A DNA stretch of 12,905 nt from Pedosphaera sp. (lineage in GTDB: Bacteria > Verrucomicrobiota > Verrucomicrobiia > Limisphaerales > UBA9464). Shown one piece after another: positions 5,953-12,905 of this stretch. The translations under genes were made by a program, and so were the position numbers. Positions within the stretch are counted from its first letter, which is position 1. The number at the start of each line of letters is the position of its first letter. The stretch lies in contig SIAZ01000089.1 in assembly GCA_009695405.1 (NCBI GenBank), positions 1 to 12,905 of the forward strand, in the 5' to 3' direction. A model generated the notes under the pieces. The model was not told where the DNA came from. It made no database searches and saw only the letters and a list, made by a program, of their open reading frames with translations.

Positions 5953-7054
5953 GAAACCTGATACTCTGATTTCTGATTCCGCTTCCGCCACCCAAGGTGC
6001 CCGGTTCTCTGGGATATTTGTTGGACGACACTTAACCCGTTCTGCGGGGTTCTTTCTCGCCCTGACCCTTTTGATGGGAGGATGTAAACCATCGGGTGGG
6101 GAGGCAACCTCCGGCAAGTCGACCGGGAAGAAGAAGGTGGCTTTTGTCAGTAATGGAGTCGCTTCATTTTGGACCATTGCGGCAGCGGGTGTGAAGGCAG
6201 CGGGTGATGCGGTCGGTGTGGATACCGAAACGCTGATGCCGGTGGAGGGAATTAGTGATCAGAAGCGTATTATTGAAGATCTGCTGACCCGCGGAATCGA
6301 CGGTATTGCGGTGAGTCCGATTGATCCGGTTAACCAGACCGATTTATTAAATCGCGCGGCCAAACGGACCCATTTGTTGACCCATGATTCCGATGCGCCC
6401 GCGAGCGATAGGGCGGTCTACATCGGTATGGATAATTATCAAGCAGGACGTCTTTGTGGTGATCTCGTGCGGGAGGCAATGCCCAAGGGTGGGACAGTGA
6501 TGCTTTTTATCGGTCGTTTGGAGCAGGACAATGCCAAGCGTCGGCGACAGGGTGTGATTGATGCGATGCTGGGGCGTCCGTCGAATCCATCGAATTATGA
6601 TGCTCCATCGGGAGTGATCGAAGGCAATGGATTCAAGATTTTGGGAACTTTGACGGATCAGTTTGATCGGGCAAAAGGGAAAGCAAATGCCGAGGATGCT
6701 CTGGCAAAATATCCCGATCTCGGCTGTATGGTCGGGCTCTTTGCCTACAATCCGCCGTTGATGTTGGAGGCACTCGGGCAAGCTAATAAGTTGGGCGTGG
6801 TCAAGGTGGTCGCTTTCGATGAAGACGACGCCACGTTGGCAGGTATCCAAAAGGGAACCGTCCATGGCACGGTGGTGCAGAATCCCTACATGTATGGTTA
6901 TAAGTCGGTCGAGATTTTGGCGGAACTTGCCAAGGGTAATACCCAAGTCATACCCCCGAGTAAATTCATCGATATTCCAGCACGTCAGATTCGTAAAGCG
7001 GACGTCGATGTTTTCTGGGCCGATCTTAAGGTGAAGACTGCTGGCAGTAAGTAA
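5951..7054 (+). CDS. Ribose-type sugar ABC transporter, substrate-binding lipoprotein
   Basis: Captures a sugar or sugar-like ligand outside the inner membrane and delivers it to the permease encoded downstream. The fold is the RbsB/Peripla_BP_4 family: KVAFVSNGVASFW near residues 62-74, ISDQKRIIEDLLTRGIDGIA near 101-120 and DSDAPASDRAVYIGMDNYQ near 146-164. The hydrophobic stretch AGFFLALTLLMGGC ends in a lipobox with Cys45, indicating a lipid anchor. The N-terminal region before it (about 30 residues) is unusually long. An in-frame TTG at 5933 would add six residues, but it lies in a tandem duplication and ATG 5951 is preferred. No Shine-Dalgarno sequence is clear. The stop is 13 bp before the ATPase gene, so the importer is an operon. 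The ligand is not determinable; xylose, ribose and galactose types remain possible. Confidence 0.88.
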   Translation: MKPDTLISDSASATQGARFSGIFVGRHLTRSAGFFLALTLLMGGCKPSGGEATSGKSTGKKKVAFVSNGVASFWTIAAAGVKAAGDAVGVDTETLMPVEGISDQKRIIEDLLTRGIDGIAVSPIDPVNQTDLLNRAAKRTHLLTHDSDAPASDRAVYIGMDNYQAGRLCGDLVREAMPKGGTVMLFIGRLEQDNAKRRRQGVIDAMLGRPSNPSNYDAPSGVIEGNGFKILGTLTDQFDRAKGKANAEDALAKYPDLGCMVGLFAYNPPLMLEALGQANKLGVVKVVAFDEDDATLAGIQKGTVHGTVVQNPYMYGYKSVEILAELAKGNTQVIPPSKFIDIPARQIRKADVDVFWADLKVKTAGSK

Positions 7055-7067
7055 ACAGGTTCGACCG

Positions 7068-8570
7068 ATGACGGTTCCCTTACTTCAAGCCAAGAAATTG
7101 ACCCAGACTTATCCGGGAGTCCGCGCCCTAAAAGGGGTCGGATTGCACCTAATGCGAGGGGAAATCTTAGCGGTCATTGGTGAGAATGGTGCAGGTAAGA
7201 GCACCTTGATGAAAATTCTCGCCGGCGTACAGATGCCGGACTCAGGGCAGATTGAGATTAATGGTGTGGCGGTAAGCTTACCGTCGGTATTGGCGGCTCA
7301 GAAACTAGGGATTGCACTCATCCATCAGGAGCTAAATTTGGTCGAAAAATTGGATGTGGCTGCCAATATTTTTCTCGGCCGTGAACGATTGCGTTACGGT
7401 CTTATTGACACTCGAGAGCACCATCGAGCGTCCCAAATCTATCTCGCGGCCGTGGGGTTGCAGGTCGCTCCGACGGCCCTAGTTCATACCTTAAGCCTCG
7501 GGCAACGGCAATTGCTGGAAATTGCGAAAGCCTTGTCTGTTCAAGCAAGAATCCTGATTTTTGACGAACCCACTTCGAGTCTGTCCAGTTCCGAGGCGGC
7601 CACGTTGTTTCAAGTTATTGGTGATCTTCGTAAACAAGGGGTTGGGATTATTTATATTTCCCATCGACTCGGCGAAGTGAAGGAACTTGCGGATAGAGTG
7701 ACTGTACTTCGCGATGGCGAAAACGCAGGCGAACTAAGCCGAACTGAAATCGAACATGGTGCGATGGTGCGGTTGATGGTGGGGCGTGATTTGAAGCAGT
7801 TTTACACACACGTTCCACAAAAACCTGGAGCGGTGGTGTTGGAAGTGAGCGAGTTGCGAACCCAAGTTTATCCCCAGCAATCCCTCTCCTTTCAGGTGCG
7901 AGCAGGTGAGATAGTCGGGGTGGCTGGATTGGTAGGAGCGGGAAGAACAGAGATGCTGGAAGCCTTATTTGGAGTGACCCCCGCTGTTGGTGGCACAGTG
8001 CAAATTGATGGGGTTGAGGTGCGCCCAAGGTCGCCAGAGGAGGCGATACGTGTTGGGGTGGCTCTGGTGCCAGAGGATCGCAAGCACCAAGGGGTCATTC
8101 TACAGATGGCTGTGCAGGAAAACATGACTCTTGCAGCACTGCGTCGGGGAAATCCGACCGGTTTTTTAAACCCTTCTTGGGAGTTTGCTTTGGTGGGGGA
8201 AATGGTCGGCCGTCTGCAGATCAAAACACCCTCTTCGCGTCAAGTGGTTCAATTTTTGTCAGGTGGCAATCAACAGAAAGTGGTGCTGAGTAAGTGGCTT
8301 TCTCTGAAACCTCGACTCTTGCTCTTGGATGAACCGACGCGCGGCATTGATGTCGGTGCCAAGCATGAAATTTACCGATTAATGGAGGAACTGGCAGCCC
8401 AAGGGGTGGCCCTCCTTTTTGTATCAAGTGAACTGGAGGAGATTTTGGGATTGTCCGATCGTGTTTTGGTTTTGCATGAAGGTCGGATAGCGGGCGAATT
8501 GGACCGAGGCGAACTCAGTGAGGAGTCTGTGCTCCGTCTCGCCACGAATACAGATGTCCGAGACCGGTAG
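7068..8570 (+). CDS. Ribose-type sugar ABC transporter, double ATPase (RbsA/MglA family)
   Basis: Peripheral inner-membrane ATPase that powers sugar import. It has the two fused nucleotide-binding domains typical of CUT2 transporters and the usual length (500). Domain 1 has Walker A GENGAGKST at 38-46, the signature LSLGQRQLLEIAKAL from 142, Walker B ILIFDEP at 162-168 and the H-loop His199. Domain 2 has the degenerate Walker A GLVGAGRT (287-294) that is normal for this family, the signature LSGGNQQ at 397-403 and Walker B LLLLDEP at 417-423. Its switch position reads SSE instead of a histidine, also normal for RbsA. Domain 1 should therefore be the main hydrolytic site. It sits between the binding protein and the permease genes, with gaps of 13 and 25 bp. 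Confidence 0.95.
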   Translation: MTVPLLQAKKLTQTYPGVRALKGVGLHLMRGEILAVIGENGAGKSTLMKILAGVQMPDSGQIEINGVAVSLPSVLAAQKLGIALIHQELNLVEKLDVAANIFLGRERLRYGLIDTREHHRASQIYLAAVGLQVAPTALVHTLSLGQRQLLEIAKALSVQARILIFDEPTSSLSSSEAATLFQVIGDLRKQGVGIIYISHRLGEVKELADRVTVLRDGENAGELSRTEIEHGAMVRLMVGRDLKQFYTHVPQKPGAVVLEVSELRTQVYPQQSLSFQVRAGEIVGVAGLVGAGRTEMLEALFGVTPAVGGTVQIDGVEVRPRSPEEAIRVGVALVPEDRKHQGVILQMAVQENMTLAALRRGNPTGFLNPSWEFALVGEMVGRLQIKTPSSRQVVQFLSGGNQQKVVLSKWLSLKPRLLLLDEPTRGIDVGAKHEIYRLMEELAAQGVALLFVSSELEEILGLSDRVLVLHEGRIAGELDRGELSEESVLRLATNTDVRDR

Positions 8571-8595
8571 ACGAAGTGACACTCTTTAATTTCTT

Positions 8596-9567
8596 ATGAG
8601 AAAAATACTCGGCATTAGCGCACTCTTACTTGTGGTGTGCGTGGTTACAGCCCTGTTGAGCGGCAGTTTCCTTAGTGCTTATAACATCGAAAACCTGATC
8701 CGGCGCACCGCGCTGTTTGGGATTATCAGCATCGGCGTTTCCTTTGTGATCGTCACCGGAGGGATTGATTTGTCGGTTGGTTCTGTGGTCTGTTTGGTGG
8801 GTTGCGGGGTGCCGTGGTTGCTGACGACACACGGATGGTCTGTGCCTAGCGCTTTGGCGATGGCGGTCGTCGTATCGGTGGCTGTAGGTTTGTTTCACGG
8901 ATTACTCATCACCCGACTAGGTTTACCGCCCTTTGTGGTGACCCTCTGTGGATTACTGCTGTACCGAGGTGTCGCCCGAGGATTTACCCGAGATCAGACG
9001 GTTGGATTTGGTTCCGATTTCAAGAGCTTGAGGTCTTTGGCTACCGGCGAAATTTCTCTTCCATTTATTTCTGGATTTTCACTGCCGGTGCCTTGGTTGT
9101 TCTTGGTGGTCGTGGCGGGAGTTGCGGCGGTCTTTTTGAACCGAACCGTTTACGGACGGCATTTGTTGGCTTTGGGGTGTAATGAGCAAGCGGCACGTTT
9201 TAGTGGAATTAACACCGGTCGAATGACCGTGCTCGCCTATGTGATTAGTTCATTTCTGGCGGGGTTGGGCGGGTTATTGTTCGTTTTAGATGTGAACTCC
9301 GCGCAACCGGTGGACTTCGGCAACTTTTATGAGTTGTACGCAATCGCCGCTGCGGTTTTAGGTGGCTGTAGTTTGAGAGGGGGCGAAGGAACGATCACTG
9401 GTGTGATTGTGGGGGCAGCATTGATGCAGGTGTTGCGGAATATGATTACCTTGGTGACCACCCATAATAATGTGGAGTTTGCCATTATTGGTGCAGTGAT
9501 TTTAGCCGGAGTGATTGCCGATGAATTGGTGCGGCGACTGGGGGCACGGAGGCAGAAAACGGTGTGA
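8596..9567 (+). CDS. Ribose-type sugar ABC transporter, permease (RbsC family)
   Basis: Integral inner-membrane channel of the importer, probably working as a homodimer. The 323-residue protein is strongly hydrophobic, with about eight to ten membrane segments, and belongs to the BPD_transp_2 family. Diagnostic stretches are TGGIDLSVGS (54-63), the cytoplasmic ATPase-contact loop LGCNEQAARFSGI (193-205) and AIAAAVLGGCSLRGGEGTI (249-267). The start is the first ATG, 25 bp after the ATPase stop, without a Shine-Dalgarno sequence; translation may depend on the upstream gene. No second permease gene is present, as expected for CUT2 systems. Confidence 0.94.
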   Translation: MRKILGISALLLVVCVVTALLSGSFLSAYNIENLIRRTALFGIISIGVSFVIVTGGIDLSVGSVVCLVGCGVPWLLTTHGWSVPSALAMAVVVSVAVGLFHGLLITRLGLPPFVVTLCGLLLYRGVARGFTRDQTVGFGSDFKSLRSLATGEISLPFISGFSLPVPWLFLVVVAGVAAVFLNRTVYGRHLLALGCNEQAARFSGINTGRMTVLAYVISSFLAGLGGLLFVLDVNSAQPVDFGNFYELYAIAAAVLGGCSLRGGEGTITGVIVGAALMQVLRNMITLVTTHNNVEFAIIGAVILAGVIADELVRRLGARRQKTV

Positions 9568-9658
9568 ACTCGGTAGGAGATCTGGACTCTCTTAATTGAA
9601 TCATTGAGCAATAGACGGGTTTGATTTGCGCTAAATCTTTAGTGGAGCACCTTTAACC

Positions 9659-10225
9659 ATGCCTAAGTGGATTGTTGTCACTGTGTTGTTGTCGGTTGTT
9701 GTTCTTGGATTTGCTGGATGCCAATTGTCTCGAGCCGGCTATGAGAGTGCCCCGTATACTGTTCTGAGTTGCGATCGTGGGTTTGAACTGCGCCATTATC
9801 CGGTGTTGCGTATCGCTGAGACACCCTCCGGCGGGGATGATTTCATGCGGCTATTTCGCTATATTTCGAAGGGGAATCAGAGCGAAACAAAGATCGCTAT
9901 GACCACTCCTGTTTTTATGGGTGGAGCTGGCGCGGGCGGGCGGACTATGTCCTTTGTGCTACCCGAAAAGATGGAAGAAATGCCGGAACCAAAAAATCTC
10001 CAAGTTGTCTTGCGCCGAATGGAGGCGGGTGAATTTGCGGTGCTCCGCTTTCGTGGAAAACAGCAAGAATCCGACGGCGTTGCCTCACAAGCGTTGCGAG
10101 CTTGGATGGCGGAGCGCAAATTGGCGTCTTCGGGCGCCCCACTGTTTGCCTATTTTGATCCGCCGTGGACTCCGGGTCCGTTACGACGCAATGAGGTAAT
10201 GATTCGCCTCGCTCTTGCACGGTGA
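9659..10225 (+). CDS. SOUL-family haem-binding lipoprotein
   Basis: A 188-residue protein of the SOUL/HEBP family, first described as animal haem-binding proteins and widespread but little studied in bacteria. Family signatures are YESAPYTVL (28-36), FELRHYP (42-48), RYISKGNQSETKIAMTTPVF (67-86) and the terminal PPWTPGPLRRNEVMI (168-182). The N-terminus has one hydrophobic segment ending in FAGC with Cys21, so it is likely lipidated and exported. Haem or porphyrin binding is a family expectation and is not proven by residues visible here. It starts 91 bp after the permease, with GGAG at 9644-9647 rather far (11 bp) from the ATG. A functional link with the importer is doubtful. Confidence 0.88.
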   Translation: MPKWIVVTVLLSVVVLGFAGCQLSRAGYESAPYTVLSCDRGFELRHYPVLRIAETPSGGDDFMRLFRYISKGNQSETKIAMTTPVFMGGAGAGGRTMSFVLPEKMEEMPEPKNLQVVLRRMEAGEFAVLRFRGKQQESDGVASQALRAWMAERKLASSGAPLFAYFDPPWTPGPLRRNEVMIRLALAR

Positions 10226-10398
10226 AGTAGGCGCGAGAACGGAGATTTGAAATCGGTTAAGAAACTGAGATATGTGTTTTAGGTGTGACCCAGAGACAGT
10301 AGAATAATCCGAAGCCTTAGTACTGATTTCTTGATGATTTGGGCTCGGGTTGGGTTTGTAGGCTGGCACTACAGAAGGGGTTTGGGCAGAGTTGCTGT

Positions 10399-11574
10399 GT
10401 GCGGATTCTGATTGTTTATAACTCTGCCTTAGATGCTCGATCGGTCTCTGGGGTGCAGACTTATTTTTCTGGAGTGGTTCGGCATTGGATCGAAGCTGGA
10501 GCGGAAGTAGATGTATTTGTCGCTCGGGCAGCTTGGCCGATTTTTCAAGAACTTTTCCCAAAATCTGAATTGGTCAGTAGTGACAATCTCTTCGATCCAA
10601 CCCGTCATTTAGGGCAAACATGGCGGTATTTGCCGGCTTTCGGTTGGCGGATGTTCAGCCATCGGTTCACCAAATTTCCGCGAGCCTACGATCTCATTTT
10701 TGCGTGTGCCCAATTTATTTATGAAATTGGTCCCGCACGTTGTTTAGCCACGCGTTTTAATGCGGCACTTGTAGTCAAAGTTCATCATGTCCTTAGTGCA
10801 CAACGAATGGCGATAGGTCTTTTCGACCGGATGCATTTGTTATCAGAACAAATATCAACCCGCTGGTTAAACCGTGAGGCGGATGCGATTCTTTGTGGTA
10901 CTGAACTCATTGCGCGCGATTTTAAAGCATTAGAACAGCAGTTGGGACTCAAACCCCGGGTGACCCATCCCACGGGATATGGACTCGATCTAGAGGCTTT
11001 GCCTCTTTCGGTCGATACTCTAAAGGATTTTGATGCGGTGCTGCTGGGGCGAATACACGAGCATAAAGGCGTTTTTGATGCTGTTGAAGTGTGGCGGAAG
11101 GTCTGCGCACTTTATCCAACCGCGCGACTTTTGATCATTGGGGAAGGGCCTCATCGAGTTGGCTTAGAGACCCGCTTTGCTGAGGCAGCATTGTCGAAAT
11201 CTGTCTGTTTTACGGGCGCTGTTGGTGAGAGGGAGAAATCGGATCTTTTGGCGCGGTGCCGAGTGGGGCTGAGTCTTTCCCGAGAGGAAGGCTGGGGGCT
11301 ATCAGTAAATGAATTTCTGGGGGTCGGGTTGCCGGTAGTCGCCATGGAAGTACCGGTTTTTAGAGCGGTCTTTCCAAGGCAATTGGATCTGCTTACCCAA
11401 GGGGATATCCCGGGTGTTGCCGAACGGATTTTGTTTTGGCTGAACGCCCCAGAAGCCGCACGGCAACGGGGAATTGATGGGCGTAATTTTGTGAGACGCT
11501 ATGATCATCGTGCGGTTGCCGTTCGCGAAATGAGCTTGCTCGAAGAAGCTCTGCGTCACCGCAGGGTCCGTTAA
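10399..11574 (+). CDS. Glycosyltransferase, GT4 type
   Basis: Transfers a sugar from an activated donor, probably a nucleotide-sugar, to an acceptor in a cell-surface glycan or glycolipid. The GT-B fold is apparent: the N-terminal MRILIVYNSA strand with a Gly-rich VSGVQTYF acceptor-side loop, then LLGRIHEHKG (215-224, with the Arg and Lys typical of the donor phosphate site), LLIIGEGP and the EX7E motif EEGWGLSVNE (catalytic-site Glu297 and Glu305). It has no signal peptide or membrane span. I chose the GTG at 10399 because it begins the conserved first strand directly; an in-frame TTG at 10339 would add 20 residues of unlikely sequence. It ends 27 bp from the convergent DUF3616 gene. Its donor and acceptor cannot be named. 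Confidence 0.85.
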   Translation: MRILIVYNSALDARSVSGVQTYFSGVVRHWIEAGAEVDVFVARAAWPIFQELFPKSELVSSDNLFDPTRHLGQTWRYLPAFGWRMFSHRFTKFPRAYDLIFACAQFIYEIGPARCLATRFNAALVVKVHHVLSAQRMAIGLFDRMHLLSEQISTRWLNREADAILCGTELIARDFKALEQQLGLKPRVTHPTGYGLDLEALPLSVDTLKDFDAVLLGRIHEHKGVFDAVEVWRKVCALYPTARLLIIGEGPHRVGLETRFAEAALSKSVCFTGAVGEREKSDLLARCRVGLSLSREEGWGLSVNEFLGVGLPVVAMEVPVFRAVFPRQLDLLTQGDIPGVAERILFWLNAPEAARQRGIDGRNFVRRYDHRAVAVREMSLLEEALRHRRVR

Positions 11575-11601
11575 GGCCAGAGGGCAGTATTAGTGTGAAG
11601 T

Positions 11602-12576
11602 TTAGTGGGGCGAGAGCTGAATGCGAAGGCTACGAAAAGATGAGGCGGGCTTCGTCTTCGAGCCACCATCGTCGCTACAAAGAAGAAGAGAGGGAGGAGA
11701 ACTGGAAGCCAGTAGGGTAATGGCTTCTGGATTCAGATTTTTGAGACCGCGAAGGGAAAGAACCTTGGGTGATCGATTCGGGCCGTTCCATTTATACAAC
11801 CGAGGACTTCGATTTTCTGATCCATTTCCACCCCCAATAAGATACCAAGTATGTCCATCCCAAGTCATATCACGTAATCCACGTCCGTCGAGATCAATAA
11901 AAATTGGCGCTCCAAACCGTGCGGGTTGCCCTGCAATAACCGCTTGGGGATTGGTTAAGGGAATGATGAGCGCGAGCCCTTTGGGGACAGGGCTACGGAA
12001 GCCGATATAGACAGAACCGTTCGGGCCGGGAGCGAGGGCTTCAATATTGAGAGCCCCTGATTTACCCGGAGCCATTGAGGCCGCATCGGTGAGGTGAAGA
12101 TCGGCTAGGGTAGGTTCGGCACACAGTTGCTGAAGGAGAGTTCGACAGGGCTGTCCGCTGGGTTTCAAGAGCGGCTTCTCCGCAGTCCCACTAATTTCAG
12201 TGGCAAAGAATCGAAATCGGTTTGGACGGAGTCGCCCGTCTTTCGATCGACCGTGGGACCCGATCCAATAGATTTGACTTCCGATGCGAGCCGCTCCCTC
12301 GATATCGGCTTCAAGATTGTGTCCGCTGACTTGAAGAAATTGGGAAAGGTCGACTGAGGAAATGGGGGCGCCATCCTCGATGGTTTTGTAGAGATGCAAC
12401 TGATTGTCTTCATCATTAGCGACCACGATAAAGCCATGAGTGAGATCGACGACCGCGGAAGCCCCAGACATCCCTGAGTGAGAGATGGGGAAGGTGAGGA
12501 GATCGGTAGCGGCAGTCGCCCAGCGAACGAACAGTGTCATCAGCACCCAAGAGGTAAGGACAGAGTTTAAAGGCAC
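11602..12576 (-). CDS. Secreted DUF3616-family protein
   Basis: A 324-residue exported protein of unknown function. The N-terminus (VLMTLFVRWATAATD, about 11-25) resembles a signal peptide with cleavage after an Ala near residue 20-23. The body reads like a beta-propeller-type protein. The DUF3616 signature is clear: DIEGAARIGSQIYWIGSHGR at 91-110 followed by SKDG, later NIEALAPGPNGSVYIGFRSP (177-196) and GLRDMTWDG (233-241). The GTG at 12576-12574 is used because an in-frame TAG lies four codons upstream; an ATG at residue 13 would leave a shorter signal. No Shine-Dalgarno sequence is seen. It is transcribed towards the glycosyltransferase gene. No catalytic residues can be pointed out. Confidence 0.82.
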   Translation of the reverse strand: MPLNSVLTSWVLMTLFVRWATAATDLLTFPISHSGMSGASAVVDLTHGFIVVANDEDNQLHLYKTIEDGAPISSVDLSQFLQVSGHNLEADIEGAARIGSQIYWIGSHGRSKDGRLRPNRFRFFATEISGTAEKPLLKPSGQPCRTLLQQLCAEPTLADLHLTDAASMAPGKSGALNIEALAPGPNGSVYIGFRSPVPKGLALIIPLTNPQAVIAGQPARFGAPIFIDLDGRGLRDMTWDGHTWYLIGGGNGSENRSPRLYKWNGPNRSPKVLSLRGLKNLNPEAITLLASSSPPSLLLCSDDGGSKTKPASSFRSLRIQLSPH

Positions 12577-12656
12577 AGACGGATGCTACCGAATTGAGGG
12601 TGACGGTAAAGATTTGCCAAGAAATAGGTCTCGAAGAAGATTGATCGATCTTTGCA

Positions 12657-12671
12657 TTCTTTCTGAAAGAA
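12657..12671. promoter_or_regulatory. Inverted repeat upstream of the DUF3616 gene
   Basis: TTCTTTC-T-GAAAGAA is a perfect 7-bp inverted repeat around one base, about 80 bp upstream of the DUF3616 start. It is AT-rich, so it could be chance, or an operator for the minus-strand gene. No convincing promoter hexamers stand out beside it. Confidence 0.25.
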
Positions 12672-12759
12672 AAATGATAACTCTTTGACTTTGGACTTAA
12701 ACTAATAGAACTAGGCAAATGCTATTGATTAAGGAAACAAAAAACTCGGGAAAATTGAG

Positions 12760-12905
12760 TGAGGTGGACCCCGAAAACTGGACCAGCGGTTAAGTTATGG
12801 TTTTGCGGGTTTGATCAACGACAAAATGATCAGACCAATGAAAACCAAAACCAAACGGAAAAGACACAGTTCAGCGTTCAAAGCGAAGGTGGGGATGGAG
12901 GCGCT
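12760..12905 (+). mobile_element. Left end of an IS3-family insertion sequence, cut by the window
   Basis: The terminal inverted repeat begins TGAGGTGGACC at 12760 and continues CCGAAAACTGGACC to about 12784. The TG start and the pattern GGACCCC...GGACC are characteristic of IS3-family ends. A transposase orfA reading begins about 55-80 bp inside the repeat, as usual in this family. The right end lies outside the window, so completeness and target-site duplication cannot be judged. Confidence 0.82.
12838..12905 (+). CDS. IS3-family transposase OrfA, N-terminal fragment
   Basis: The visible residues MKTKTKRKRHSSAFKAKVGM followed by EA match the start of IS3-type OrfA proteins (HTH_Tnp_1, the basic leader plus the S.EFKAKVALEA-like helix), which bind the element ends. 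The frame runs off the window after 22 codons. An in-frame ATG at 12826 would add four residues. In this family OrfB is normally fused to OrfA by a -1 frameshift; that part is not in the window. Confidence 0.82.
   Translation, partial: MKTKTKRKRHSSAFKAKVGMEA

Noticed and set aside
6347..6946. 199-residue minus-strand frame within the binding-protein gene
   Set aside because: It is antisense to a confident family member and low in recognisable motifs, so it is a shadow of the plus-strand codons.
11575..11601. Bidirectional terminator between the convergent glycosyltransferase and DUF3616 genes
   Set aside because: The 27-bp gap shows no inverted repeat or T-run on either strand.
12416..12718. 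100-residue minus-strand frame overlapping the DUF3616 start
   Set aside because: It overlaps the better-supported signal-peptide-bearing gene in another frame and has no family resemblance.

Overview
The window carries ten recognisable bacterial genes, one unidentified ORF at the left edge and the first codons of a transposase at the right edge. The gene set is mostly housekeeping: fatty-acid synthesis, leucine synthesis and sugar uptake. Lipobox-bearing proteins, a type-2 LeuA, a TPR-AAA ATPase, a DUF3616 protein and the near absence of Shine-Dalgarno sequences would suit a Gram-negative member of the PVC group, such as Verrucomicrobiota. That placement is an inference from gene content and style; no marker gene here settles it.

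Layout. Bases 1-156 hold two 25-bp direct repeats that look like the end of an insertion sequence, possibly IS21-like, lying mostly outside the window. An unidentified ORF follows (157-648) and may be a 5'-truncated remnant. Next come acpP (697-942) with its own strong intrinsic terminator, fabF (1091-2350), leuA of the IPMS2 type (2444-4102) and a TPR-AAA ATPase (4199-5578). A 354-bp intergenic region with operator-like repeats then precedes a three-gene ribose-type ABC importer: a lipoprotein binding protein (start taken at 5951), a double ATPase (7068-8570) and a permease (8596-9567). A SOUL-family lipoprotein (9659-10225) and a GT4-type glycosyltransferase (10399-11574) follow on the same strand. 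A secreted DUF3616 protein (12576-11602, minus) converges on the glycosyltransferase. From 12760 an IS3-family terminal inverted repeat begins, and its orfA starts at 12838 and runs off the window.

How the genes work together. AcpP carries the acyl chains that FabF elongates. LeuA commits 2-ketoisovalerate to leucine. The binding protein, ATPase and permease form a complete high-affinity importer for a sugar or sugar-like ligand, but no kinase, isomerase or obvious regulator sits beside it, so the substrate cannot be named. The TPR-AAA protein is the least understood member and is the best candidate for new biology. The segment is bracketed by mobile-element ends of two different types. I found no tRNA, rRNA, CRISPR array or defence system.
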